Made by a program: the position numbers and the translations under genes | Assembly (NCBI GenBank): GCA_046496595.1 | Contig: JAWOGU010000439.1 | Span: 1 to 27,645 of the forward strand | Origin: GCA-2746795 sp046496595 | GTDB taxonomy: Bacteria > Chloroflexota > Anaerolineae > Promineifilales > Promineifilaceae | DNA length: 27,645 nucleotides | Reading direction: 5' to 3' | Shown: piece after piece, positions 7,623 through 15,673 of the stretch | Layout of the letters: every line of letters begins with the position of its first letter | Position numbering within the stretch: the first letter of the stretch is position 1 | Notes under the pieces: model-generated | What the model saw: the letters and a program-made list of their open reading frames with translations, nothing else | Told to the model about the DNA's origin: nothing | The model's database searches: none

Positions 7623-9236
7623 ATGAATCAGTTAAACCTTTGGTGGCAAACCGGCATTATCTACCAGATTTATCCCCGCTCCTATCAGGACAGTAACGGC
7701 GACGGCATCGGTGATTTGAACGGCATCCGGCAGCGGCTGGACCACATCCAGAATATTGGCGTCAAAACCATCTGGCTGTCGCCTATTTACCCGTCACCCA
7801 TGCACGATTTTGGTTACGACGTAGCCGATTATGCAGGCATTCATCCTATGTTTGGCACGATGGCAGACTTCGATGCCCTGCTGGCAGAGGTACACGAGCG
7901 AGACATGAAGCTCATTCTGGATCTCGTACCCAATCATACGTCCGATGAACACATCTGGTTCAAGGAAAGCCGCAGCAGCCGCGACAATGCCAAACGAGAA
8001 TGGTATATCTGGCGGGATCCTGCGCCTGATGGCGGACCGCCCAACAACTGGCTCAGCTTCTTTGGCGGGCCAGCCTGGACTTTTGACGAGACCACAGGGC
8101 AGTATTACCTGCACCAGTTTGTCACCCAACAGCCCGAACTGAACTACCGCCATCCGGATGTGCTGCCGGCAATGCTGGCTAACATGCGTTTCTGGCTGGA
8201 TAAAGGCGTGGACGGCTTCCGCGTGGATGTGATCTGGCTGATGATGAAAGACGAACTGCTGCGCGACGAACCAGTCAACCCGGATTGGGACGGTGTGGAA
8301 CCGTTTGGCAGTTTACAGCATATTTATACTCAAGGCGTCCCCGGCATCCACGACCTGATCCGCCAGATGCGCGCCGTGTTAGACGAATACGACGCGCGCA
8401 TGATGGTAGGCGAGATTTATCTGCCCTTTGAAGAGTTAGTGGCCTACTACGGCCGTTCTCACGATGAATGCCATATGCCTTTCAACTTCCACCTGATCGC
8501 CAATAAAAACTGGCAGGCGGCGACCGTGCGCCAGTTGGTGGCTGACTATGAAGCAGCGCTGCCGCCTGGGGCGTGGCCGAACTGGGTGCTGGGCAACCAT
8601 GACCAGCACCGCATCGCCAGCCGGGTTGGGGCCAAACAAGCGCGTATCGCCAATATGCTTCTGCTGACGCTGCGCGGTACGCCTACCACTTATTACGGCG
8701 AAGAAATCGGTATGGAAAACGTGCCCATTCCGCCGGAATATGTGCAGGATCCCCCGGCCGTCAACCAGCCTGAAATCGCTCATATTGTGGGGCGGGATCC
8801 GGAGCGTACGCCAATGCAGTGGGATAATTCCGCCAACGCCGGTTTTGCGCCGGATGGCGTCGTCACCTGGCTGCCGGTGGCGGCTGATTATCGGGAACGC
8901 AATGTGGCTCACCAAAATGAGGAACCGGCGTCGATGCTGCGTTTGTACCGGGCGCTGGCCTCGTTGAGACAAACTGAGCCGGCTTTGAGTGTGGGAGAGT
9001 ATGCGGCAGTGGAAACGGCCGTTTCCGACATCTTCGCCTATCAACGCACAGCCCCTCACGCCGACGCCTTCCTGATGGCGCTGAACTTTAGCGGTAAGCA
9101 GCATACCGTGGACTTAAGCGCTGTTGCGGCGCAGGCAGCTATCGCCGCTGCCAGTGACGGGCAAAGAACAGGTATAGTCGATTTAGGCAATTTGGTGTTG
9201 GCGCCCAATGAGGGGTTGGTGCTGCGTCTGGCGTAA
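7623..9236 (+). CDS. GH13 alpha-glucosidase (oligo-1,6-glucosidase-like)
   Basis: A 537-residue TIM-barrel glycoside hydrolase acting on alpha-1,4 or alpha-1,6 linked glucosides. Catalytic regions in order: DLVPNHTSDEH (region I, residues ~100-110), GFRVDVI with nucleophile Asp202 (region II), MVGEIYLP with acid/base Glu264 (region III), and GNHDQHR with Asp327 (region IV). The N-terminal WWQTGIIYQIYPRSY and QDSNGDGIGDLNGI blocks are typical of the GH13 alpha-glucosidase/trehalose-active subfamilies, and a beta-rich C domain follows. No signal peptide is seen, so it is probably cytoplasmic, working on imported oligosaccharides. I chose the ATG at 7623 because AGGAG (7607-7611) sits 11 bases upstream and homologous proteins start near the WW motif; an upstream ATG at 7596 adds residues of no family character. 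Convergent with topA, sharing a terminator hairpin. Confidence 0.93.
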   Translation: MNQLNLWWQTGIIYQIYPRSYQDSNGDGIGDLNGIRQRLDHIQNIGVKTIWLSPIYPSPMHDFGYDVADYAGIHPMFGTMADFDALLAEVHERDMKLILDLVPNHTSDEHIWFKESRSSRDNAKREWYIWRDPAPDGGPPNNWLSFFGGPAWTFDETTGQYYLHQFVTQQPELNYRHPDVLPAMLANMRFWLDKGVDGFRVDVIWLMMKDELLRDEPVNPDWDGVEPFGSLQHIYTQGVPGIHDLIRQMRAVLDEYDARMMVGEIYLPFEELVAYYGRSHDECHMPFNFHLIANKNWQAATVRQLVADYEAALPPGAWPNWVLGNHDQHRIASRVGAKQARIANMLLLTLRGTPTTYYGEEIGMENVPIPPEYVQDPPAVNQPEIAHIVGRDPERTPMQWDNSANAGFAPDGVVTWLPVAADYRERNVAHQNEEPASMLRLYRALASLRQTEPALSVGEYAAVETAVSDIFAYQRTAPHADAFLMALNFSGKQHTVDLSAVAAQAAIAAASDGQRTGIVDLGNLVLAPNEGLVLRLA

Positions 9237-9239
9237 TGA

Positions 9240-9272
9240 GAACAGGAGACGGTTAACGGCCGTTTCCTGTTC
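9240..9272. terminator. Bidirectional terminator-like hairpin between GH13 gene and topA
   Basis: GAACAGGAGAC (9240-9250) pairs with GTTTCCTGTTC (9262-9272), one wobble, around an 11-base loop, in the 54-base gap between two convergent genes. The right arm and loop contain one AACGGCCGTT palindrome (9255-9264). There is no strong T-run on either side, so termination efficiency is uncertain. Confidence 0.5.
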
Positions 9273-9290
9273 CTTCTCGTTAACTGTTTA

Positions 9291-11741
9291 TCAGGCGGTC
9301 TGCTTTTCTGCCAAAGGCTGCCGTTCACCGCATTTTGTACATTCAGCGGTATGATTGTTCACCTGCACCAGCAAGCCGCCGCAGCGCGAACAGGCCGGTT
9401 CGGCTAACGGCCGTTTCCAACTCGTCCAGTCACACTCCGGATAATTGGCGCAGCCATAAAAGACACGCCCCCGTTTCGTCCGTTTTTCCACCAGTTCCCC
9501 GTGATCCAGCGGGCACAGCACCCCGATTTTGTTGAGAATCTGCTCCGTATAACGACATTGCGGGAAATTGCTGCACCCCACAAAACGGCCGTAGCGCCCC
9601 TCCCGGTACAAAAGCTGGCTGCCGCACAAAGGACAGTCCCGCCCGACCGGTTCCACTTCTTTTTTCAGATCGATTTTGGGGATGGCGTCGTCTGCCTTTT
9701 CCAGGTCTTTTTCAAAAGCGTTGTAAAAGCCGGCTATCACCGGCGTCCAGGCCATCTCGCCCTCCGCAATCCTATCCAATTCATCTTCCATGCGCGCCGT
9801 AAAATCGGCCGACATAATATCGGGGAAATACTCCACCAATAAATCATTGACAACCTGGCCCGTCTCCGTGGGCACGAGCCGTTTATCCTCACGATCCACG
9901 TAACCCCGCGCCTGCACAGTGGAGATGATGGAAGCATAGGTGCTGGGACGGCCAATACCGTTTTCCTCCAACTCCCGCACCAGGGAGGCTTCGGAGAAGC
10001 GGGGCGGCGGCTGGGTAAAATGCTGTTCCGGGAGAAGACGGAGCAAATCCACCGGCTCCCCGGTCGTTAAATCAGACGGTATATCGCCATTGCCATTTTC
10101 ATCCGGTTCGTCAGACGGTTTCGTTTCCTCATACAGCGCCAGAAAACCGGAAAAGCGCAAAGATGAACCGGTGGCGCGGAAGAGATACGGCCGTTTTACA
10201 GCCGCCACACTCGCCTCACCGGCCCAAATATCAGCCGATACGGTATCGTAAACAGCCGATTCCATCTGGCTGGCTACAAACCGATCCCAGATCAAAGCAT
10301 AGAGCCGGTACTGATCCCGCTTGAGATCTCCCTTCACGGACTGCGGCGTGCGCATCACAGAGGTGGGCCGCACCGCTTCATGCGCTTCCTGGGCAGACTT
10401 GGAGCGTGTTTTGTAGACAGGGGGTTCAGGCGGCGCATACTCCCGGCCATAATTTTTGATGATGAATTCCTGCGCCTCTTTTTGCGCTTCCGCAGACACG
10501 GTGACGCTGTCGGTACGCATGTAGGTGATCAAGCCGGTCGCGCCATCAGGCCCGCCCAGGTCTACACCTTCATACAACTGCTGCGCCACGCTCATCGTCT
10601 TGCTGGTACCGAACCCCAGCTTGCGCGAGGCTTCTTGCTGCATGGTGCTGGTGGTGAACGGCGCGGCCGGTTTGCGCGTGCGTGTGCCGATACGCACCTC
10701 GCCCAGCGTCCAGGCCGCTTTTTCCAGAGCCGCCAGATGAGGCTGCATGTGGGCTTCACTGTTCAGGACGGGATCATCCCCTTTGAATTTGTGAAACCTG
10801 GCGGCGAAGAACGGCCGTTCCGCCAATCGCCCATATTTTTGCTGGCTCAACTCCGCCTTCAACGTCCAGTATTCCACAGGGACGAAGTTCTCAATCAGGC
10901 GTTCCCGCTCCACCACCAACCGCACTGCCACTGACTGCACCCGCCCGGCCGACAAACGGCCGCGCACCTTGCGCCACAACAACGGGCTGAGTTTATACCC
11001 CACCAAACGGTCCAAAATACGCCGCGCCTGCTGCGCATCCACCCGATCCATGTCAATGTCGCGCGGATGCTCAAAAGCGGCCGTCACCGCCGGTTTCGTA
11101 ATTTCCTGGAACACCACTCGTTTAGTGCGCGCCGGATCCATGTTCGCCGCTTCCAAAACATGCCAGGCAATCGCCTCGCCTTCCCGGTCCGGGTCAGTCG
11201 CCAGGTATATTTCTTTGGCTTTGGCCGCCGCCTCCGTCAGGTCTTTCACTACCTTACGTTTGTCATTCGGCACCCGGTATTCGGGGGCAAAGTCATTTTC
11301 CACGTCAACGCTTAAGCGCGACTTGAGCAGATCACGCACGTGGCCTACACTGGACTTGACGGTATACCCCTTGCCCAGATAACGGCCAATCGTCCTGGCT
11401 TTAGCCGGTGATTCCACCACCACCAATTTACCGGAGCGGCGCGCTGCACTTTCACTGCTGGCGGGAGCGCTCTTTTTACTCGCCATCGTTTTCTTTTTGG
11501 CGGGCGCCGCTTTCTTCTTAGGCGCAGCCTTCTTAGTCTTGGCCCGCGGCTGAATCTCCGGCTTAGGCAAATTGTCATGCGCCGCCGTGTGCCCGCGCTT
11601 ATACATCGTCGTACCACACACCGGACAGGCGCCTCTGGTAGCCGGGCTGCCATTGGCGGCCCATTCAGCCTGGGGACTGTTCATATCCCGTTTTTCTTTG
11701 CACTTTAAACAGTAGCCTTCAATCTTCAGTTCTTCAGTCAT
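9291..11741 (-). CDS. topA: DNA topoisomerase I (type IA) with N-terminal DUF5679-like zinc ribbon
   Basis: Relaxes negative supercoils through a covalent 5'-phosphotyrosine intermediate. The 816 residues contain: an N-terminal ~50-residue zinc ribbon with two CxxC pairs (Cys11/Cys14 and Cys39/Cys42), resembling DUF5679; a Lys/Ala/Pro-rich linker (~58-103); the TOPRIM domain beginning KLVVVESPAKA (~105) with DPDREGEAIAWH (~183-194); catalytic Tyr407 in ITYMRTDS; and C-terminal zinc-finger repeats. The first of these is a complete four-Cys unit (CPLC...GCSNFPQC). The second has CPLD in place of CxxC. A last CSRC...CTKC ribbon closes the protein. Its ATG lies 5 bases after the manC-like stop, with no obvious ribosome site, suggesting translational coupling. 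The ribbon-linker addition is unusual compared with E. coli TopA. An alternative start at Met86 would remove the ribbon but would discard its conserved cysteines. Confidence 0.95.
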   Translation of the reverse strand: MTEELKIEGYCLKCKEKRDMNSPQAEWAANGSPATRGACPVCGTTMYKRGHTAAHDNLPKPEIQPRAKTKKAAPKKKAAPAKKKTMASKKSAPASSESAARRSGKLVVVESPAKARTIGRYLGKGYTVKSSVGHVRDLLKSRLSVDVENDFAPEYRVPNDKRKVVKDLTEAAAKAKEIYLATDPDREGEAIAWHVLEAANMDPARTKRVVFQEITKPAVTAAFEHPRDIDMDRVDAQQARRILDRLVGYKLSPLLWRKVRGRLSAGRVQSVAVRLVVERERLIENFVPVEYWTLKAELSQQKYGRLAERPFFAARFHKFKGDDPVLNSEAHMQPHLAALEKAAWTLGEVRIGTRTRKPAAPFTTSTMQQEASRKLGFGTSKTMSVAQQLYEGVDLGGPDGATGLITYMRTDSVTVSAEAQKEAQEFIIKNYGREYAPPEPPVYKTRSKSAQEAHEAVRPTSVMRTPQSVKGDLKRDQYRLYALIWDRFVASQMESAVYDTVSADIWAGEASVAAVKRPYLFRATGSSLRFSGFLALYEETKPSDEPDENGNGDIPSDLTTGEPVDLLRLLPEQHFTQPPPRFSEASLVRELEENGIGRPSTYASIISTVQARGYVDREDKRLVPTETGQVVNDLLVEYFPDIMSADFTARMEDELDRIAEGEMAWTPVIAGFYNAFEKDLEKADDAIPKIDLKKEVEPVGRDCPLCGSQLLYREGRYGRFVGCSNFPQCRYTEQILNKIGVLCPLDHGELVEKRTKRGRVFYGCANYPECDWTSWKRPLAEPACSRCGGLLVQVNNHTAECTKCGERQPLAEKQTA

Positions 11742-11746
11742 AAAAA

Positions 11747-12838
11747 TTAGCTGTATTTTTCTAAATCTGTGCCTTCCAGGCCGTCCACCATTTTCTTAAC
11801 CAGGGGAATCTGGTCTTTGTGAACGACTAAAAGTGCATCTTCCGTATTAACAACAATCATGCCTTCGACGCCAACCACCGCCACCAGTTTTCCGGCTTCG
11901 TAGTTGTACACCAGGGCGTCGGACACGCTTTCCAAAACCACCTGACCCTTGGTCACGTTGGCTGCCGGCGCCGGATTGATGGCTTCTTTCAGGGCATACA
12001 AGGTGCCCGGATCGCTCCAGCCCATTTCACCGTGCAGCACAACTGCATCGACCGAAGGCACAAAGGCTAAAATGGCGTCATCAAAGCTGATCGAGTCTAA
12101 CTGCGGATACACCTCGTGGAGCGTATCCAGATACTCATCACGACCAATCTTCGCGCCAATTTCCTGGAGCTGCGCCCACATTTCCGGTTGGCGTAGTTGG
12201 TATTGTTTTTGAATATAACCAACGGTGGTGACGAAGTAGCCAGTATTCCACACATGGCTTTTTTCCGCAAAAAATCGATCACACAGCTCTTTTGCGGGCC
12301 GGTATGTCAGGGAGTTGAAGGCGTAAAACGGCCGTTCTCCCACCTTGCCCAACACGTCACCCAAACCAATCCAGCCCAGGTTGTCATTGGCAAAACGGGG
12401 GGTCTCGCCCACAAACAAAATCGCCGCTTTCTTCTCCGTCAGGAGTTGTTCGGCCGCCGCCAACACATTCTGAAACGTGTCAACCTGATCCATGTAATTA
12501 TCGCCCCACAAAATGGCAATCGGCTCTTCTTCCGATTCGCTGGCCTGGGTCAGATGCATCATCGCCAGACCCACTGCCGGCGCTAAATCTCGCCGGGCCG
12601 GTTCGCCAATTACGTTCTCAGCCGGGATGTCCGGCAGTTGGCTGCGCACGATGTCTACATATTTCAAGTTGGTCGAAATAAAAATGTTCTCGCCGCCATA
12701 AACAGGCAAAACGCGGTCCACGGCAAGCTGCAAAGTCGATTTACTGCCCAGGATAGGTTCAAATTGTTTGGGCGATTTTTGGCGGCTGATCGGCCACAAA
12801 CGCCGCCCGGAACCACCTGCAAATATAACCAGTTTCAT
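11747..12838 (-). CDS. manC: Mannose-1-phosphate guanylyltransferase
   Basis: Makes GDP-mannose from mannose-1-phosphate and GTP for glycan or glycolipid synthesis. The 363-residue protein starts with the nucleotidyltransferase signature IFAGGSGRRLWPISRQKSPKQF (split: AGGSGRRLWP at residues ~7-16, then KSPKQF). It also shows WGDNYMDQ (sugar-nucleotide/metal site), WNTGYFV, GWSDPGTLYAL and the closing DALLVVHKDQ block. I place the start at ATG 12838, with AAGGA about 9 bases upstream. A longer open frame to 12961 exists, but its extra residues are translated from a palindromic repeat and overlap the end of dprA. It lies between dprA and topA, two genes often adjacent in bacteria, so it looks like an insertion into that pair. 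The manC symbol is by family; the single-domain form lacks an isomerase part. Confidence 0.88.
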   Translation of the reverse strand: MKLVIFAGGSGRRLWPISRQKSPKQFEPILGSKSTLQLAVDRVLPVYGGENIFISTNLKYVDIVRSQLPDIPAENVIGEPARRDLAPAVGLAMMHLTQASESEEEPIAILWGDNYMDQVDTFQNVLAAAEQLLTEKKAAILFVGETPRFANDNLGWIGLGDVLGKVGERPFYAFNSLTYRPAKELCDRFFAEKSHVWNTGYFVTTVGYIQKQYQLRQPEMWAQLQEIGAKIGRDEYLDTLHEVYPQLDSISFDDAILAFVPSVDAVVLHGEMGWSDPGTLYALKEAINPAPAANVTKGQVVLESVSDALVYNYEAGKLVAVVGVEGMIVVNTEDALLVVHKDQIPLVKKMVDGLEGTDLEKYS

Positions 12839-12853
12839 AATAATTTTCCTTAT

Positions 12854-12937
12854 GTAACTATACACGCAGGTTCCCTGAGCCTGTCGAAGGGAACCGGGCT
12901 TCGACAAGCTCAGCCCTCGACAGCGCTGTATAGTTAC
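12854..12937. repeat. 84-bp nested palindromic element with 11-bp terminal inverted repeats
   Basis: GTAACTATACA (12854-12864) and TGTATAGTTAC (12927-12937) are exact reverse complements. Inside, GGTTCCC (12869-12875) pairs with GGGAACC (12889-12895), and CTGAGCCTGTCGAAG (12875-12889) matches the reverse complement of CTTCGACAAGCTCAG (12899-12913) with one mismatch. It occupies almost the whole gap between dprA and the manC-like gene and causes a spurious N-terminal extension of the latter. No ORF. REP/MITE-like. Confidence 0.8.
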
Positions 12938-12941
12938 TTCC

Positions 12942-14084
12942 TTATTCAACCACGCCGTCATCCGGCGGGGTGTTTACCGTATAAGTTGGCTCCGGTTCAC
13001 GGCACAGGACGTAGTTCATCGCGCCGACCTGCTGTACCATGCCTTTTAACTCCATCAGGGTAAGCGTACTGCTCACTTCACTGCTGGACAGCCCTGATAC
13101 GCGGCGCAGTTCATCAATGTGCATGGGCTGCGCCGATAGATGGGCGTACAAAGCCACTTCTTCACTCGTGCCGGGCAGTGCCAGTTGAACGGCCGTTTTC
13201 TCGGCAACCATACGCAAATTCAATTCTTCCAACACGTCATCCACACTGGTCACCAGTTTCGCGCCCTGCTGAATCAGCCGGTTTGGCCCCATACTCACAG
13301 GACTGTTCACGTTACCCGGCACGGCAAACACCTCACGCCCCTGTTCCAGAGCAAAATCCGTGGTGATCAAGGCGCCGCTGCGCTCACCCGCTTCCACCAC
13401 AATCACGCCCAGCGACAGCCCGCTGATAATGCGGTTGCGCGGCGGAAAATTCTTAGCCTCCGGGCGCACGCCCAGCCCATATTCCGAGATCAAAGCGCCG
13501 CGTCCCGCCGCAATTTGCTGCGCCAACGGCCGATGCTCTGATGGGTAAATGCAATCCAAACCGGATCCCAGCACGGCCAGAGTACGTCCATCCAGGTCAA
13601 CGGCCGTTTTATGCGCCACCGCATCAATCCCCCGGGCCAAACCACTCACCACCGTAATGCCATTATGCACCAGTCCGGTCACCAGGTCTTTTGTCACCTG
13701 CCGGCCATAACTGGTTAAGCGGCGCGTTCCCACCACCGCCACCGCAAACATGTCTAATTCTGGCTGCCAATCACCAGAAACATACAGCAAAGACGGCGCC
13801 GTCGGCGTCTCCTTCAAATAAGCAGGATAATCCGCCGACTGCCAGGTAAGCAGCCGAATACCGGCGGCTTCAATCCGCGCCAATTCCGCGTCCAGGTCAA
13901 GCTCCCGGCGCGCCTCACGCAGCGTATTGAGCGCCCGTTGGTCGAAACCGATTCTCTTGAGCTGCTCTTCAGACGCCGTCCAAGCCGCCGCCAGATCACC
14001 GTAATAATCGAGCAGCGCCTGCACTTTGGCCGGGCCAATGCCTTTAACCAGATTAAATCCTAACCAATATTTGAGGTCAGACAT
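12942..14084 (-). CDS. dprA: DNA processing protein DprA (Smf)
   Basis: Binds incoming single-stranded DNA and loads RecA during natural transformation; widespread also in bacteria not known to be competent. The 380 residues show a helix-hairpin-helix/SAM-like N-terminus (GIGPAKVQALLDYYG), the Rossmann DprA core from about residue 110 (AVVGTRRLTSYGR, VVSGLARGIDAVAHKTA, LAVLGSGLDCIYPSEH, FPPRNRIISGLS, EAGERSGALITTDFALEQGREVFAVPG), and a C-terminal winged-helix-like segment (LSAQPMHIDELRRVSG). The ATG at 14084 has no clear ribosome site. Two AACGGCCGTT palindromes (13188, 13599) each encode Lys-Thr-Ala-Val. Upstream is rimM, with a terminator-like hairpin in between, so dprA may have its own transcription. 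Confidence 0.95.
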   Translation of the reverse strand: MSDLKYWLGFNLVKGIGPAKVQALLDYYGDLAAAWTASEEQLKRIGFDQRALNTLREARRELDLDAELARIEAAGIRLLTWQSADYPAYLKETPTAPSLLYVSGDWQPELDMFAVAVVGTRRLTSYGRQVTKDLVTGLVHNGITVVSGLARGIDAVAHKTAVDLDGRTLAVLGSGLDCIYPSEHRPLAQQIAAGRGALISEYGLGVRPEAKNFPPRNRIISGLSLGVIVVEAGERSGALITTDFALEQGREVFAVPGNVNSPVSMGPNRLIQQGAKLVTSVDDVLEELNLRMVAEKTAVQLALPGTSEEVALYAHLSAQPMHIDELRRVSGLSSSEVSSTLTLMELKGMVQQVGAMNYVLCREPEPTYTVNTPPDDGVVE

Positions 14085-14090
14085 AGAAAC

Positions 14091-14115
14091 AAAAATACCA
14101 CCATGATCGATGGTG
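14091..14115 (-). terminator. Terminator-like hairpin between rimM and dprA
   Basis: On the minus strand CACCAT (14115-14110) pairs with ATGGTG (14104-14099) around a 5-base CGATC loop, followed by GTATTTTTGTTT. The 6-bp stem is short but the T-run follows closely. It could end or attenuate transcription of the ffh-rpsP-khpA-rimM unit before dprA. Confidence 0.4.
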
Positions 14116-14167
14116 TCAAGTTATTGCTGTGTTAACAAAATATCAGGGACCGGCACAAGCCGCCAGA

Positions 14168-14737
14168 TCAGCCAAGCAGACCCGGCAAAAGATGGACCGT
14201 TAAACGGCCGTTATCAAAATCAATGTCAACAATCACTTCTTTGGTGTCCGGCAGCAAAATATCCCTACCCTCACCACGAACCACAAACACATTATTGGCC
14301 CCAGTTTCCAGCACCTCTACCAGTTCACCAAGCGATTCGCCCTCATCCGTCACCACAGCCAAACCAATCAGTTGATAGAGAAAATACTCATCTTCCGCCA
14401 GAGGAATAGCCTCAGCCATCGGCACATGCAACATCTCCCCTTTTAAGGCCGCTGCCTCCTCCCGGGAATCGTAACCAGCCAGCTTCAGCAGCACCAGATC
14501 CTTATGAAAACGAACCCCCTCCACCACCATCGGTCGGGGATCATGCTCACCCACATACACCGTTTCCAACCAGGTAAAACGCTCCGGCAAATCGGTATGG
14601 GGCCGCACACGGACCTCCCCACGCACACCATGCACAGAGAGAATCCTGCCAATGACCAAAAAACGAGGCTCAGCAGATGATTCTACCAAGCCCCGTTGGT
14701 CGCTCTTACGAGAACGAGGATCTGTTTGTTCAGTCAA
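14168..14737 (-). CDS. rimM: 16S rRNA processing protein RimM
   Basis: Assists late maturation of the 30S subunit, binding near uS19. The 189-residue product has the N-terminal RimM beta-barrel (FLVIGRILSVHGVRGEVRV from ~residue 26, TDLPERF, FHKDLVLLKLAGYDSREEAAALKG) and the PRC-barrel (EDEYFLYQLIGLAVVTDEGES, NNVFVVRGEGRDILLPDTKEVI). It starts with TTG at 14737; the first ~25 residues are charged and not conserved. It follows khpA by 16 bases. In many bacteria trmD and rplS follow rimM; here they do not. Confidence 0.95.
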   Translation of the reverse strand: MTEQTDPRSRKSDQRGLVESSAEPRFLVIGRILSVHGVRGEVRVRPHTDLPERFTWLETVYVGEHDPRPMVVEGVRFHKDLVLLKLAGYDSREEAAALKGEMLHVPMAEAIPLAEDEYFLYQLIGLAVVTDEGESLGELVEVLETGANNVFVVRGEGRDILLPDTKEVIVDIDFDNGRLTVHLLPGLLG

Positions 14738-14753
14738 TCAAACACCACAATTA

Positions 14754-14996
14754 CTAATCACGATCCGCTTCTAAAACTTCCAAATTGACACGCAGCCCTT
14801 CTTTAGCCGCCGCCACCTGAACCAGAGACCGAATCGAATTAATCACACGGCCACGTGTACCGATAACCCGGCCCATATCAGCCGCCGCTACAGACAATTC
14901 AAGGGTTGTCTCAGAATGATCGCCATGCGCATCAACCCGCACTTCATCCGGGTTATCTACCAATGACTTCACCACAAACTCAACTAATTCTTTCAT
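14754..14996 (-). CDS. khpA: KH-domain RNA-binding protein KhpA
   Basis: An 80-residue single KH domain with the GxxG RNA-binding loop in GRVIGTRGRVINSIRSL (Gly-Thr-Arg-Gly, residues ~45-48). In Gram-positives KhpA pairs with KhpB/EloR to bind many RNAs and influence cell elongation; it is typically encoded between rpsP and rimM, exactly as here. Length and context fit the family fully. Confidence 0.93.
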   Translation of the reverse strand: MKELVEFVVKSLVDNPDEVRVDAHGDHSETTLELSVAAADMGRVIGTRGRVINSIRSLVQVAAAKEGLRVNLEVLEADRD

Positions 14997-15058
14997 GTTA
15001 TGATTTGCCTGTCGAGCCGAAACGACATCTGGCTCATAAAATTTCTAGCAAAGCCTAT

Positions 15059-15448
15059 CTACTCTTCTTCTTCTGTAACGACAGAAACTGGCGCGACAGA
15101 AACTGGCGCGACAGCCACAGTTGCAGCCGCCACCGCTTCCAGATCAACGCCTTCATACTCGGCTACCAGCGCTTCAAAAGATTCGCCAGCATGCAGCCGC
15201 GCCACACGATCTACCGTGCCCTGTTTTACCAGGAGACGTCTCACGGCATCAGATGGCTGAGCACCCACACTCAACCAGTACAGAGCACGGTCTTCTTTCA
15301 GGGTATAGGCAATCGGGTCAACCAATGGGTTGTAAAAACCAATCTGTTCCACAATACGCCCATCACGCTTGGACGTGACATTACTGACAACAATACGGTA
15401 GCTGGGTTGTCTTTTTTTACCTACTCGGGTTAAACGAATTCGCAACAT
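15059..15448 (-). CDS. rpsP: 30S ribosomal protein bS16 with long acidic/Ala-Val tail
   Basis: A component of the 30S body. The conserved domain covers residues ~1-85 (MLRIRLTRVGKKRQPSYRI, GRIVEQIGFYNPL, RALYWLSVGAQPSDAVRRLL). The protein is 129 residues, about 45 longer than E. coli bS16. The extra tail is Ala/Val-rich with a duplicated VSVAP-type pentamer (15-bp direct repeat CGACAGAAACTGGCG at 15079-15093 and 15094-15108) and ends in four glutamates. Second gene after ffh, 225 bases downstream of its stop; khpA follows after 62 bases. Confidence 0.95.
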   Translation of the reverse strand: MLRIRLTRVGKKRQPSYRIVVSNVTSKRDGRIVEQIGFYNPLVDPIAYTLKEDRALYWLSVGAQPSDAVRRLLVKQGTVDRVARLHAGESFEALVAEYEGVDLEAVAAATVAVAPVSVAPVSVVTEEEE

Positions 15449-15673
15449 AGTCTTTCTTTATCTCCAAATATTAGTCTTATAGTTTTGTAGATCAGTAGTC
15501 TTGTAGTCTGTTGGTGCTTCAGTCTGGAAGTAGGACGGTAGACTGCCCGACTAAACGACCATCTGACTAGGCAACTATCTGACTAATGAAATCGTCTATC
15601 GACGACTTTTTAACTTAACAAATGATTGGGTAACACTGCGGTTCACGCGGTCGTAACCACTCATGGGTCGGGG
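15449..15673. other. 225-base spacer between ffh and rpsP with degenerate short repeats
   Basis: No ORF is supported. The stretch 15470-15590 contains many variants of GTAGTCT / TAGACTG / CTGACTA in both orientations (for example AGTAGTCTTGTAGTCTG and ATCTGACTAGGCAACTATC), a low-complexity pattern. A small hairpin TCGTC(TATC)GACGA lies near 15595-15610. No clear promoter was found, so rpsP may be read from the ffh promoter. Confidence 0.4.

Noticed and set aside
12839..12961. Upstream extension of the guanylyltransferase
   Set aside because: Translated from the palindromic element and overlapping dprA; ATG 12838 has a ribosome site and begins the conserved fold.
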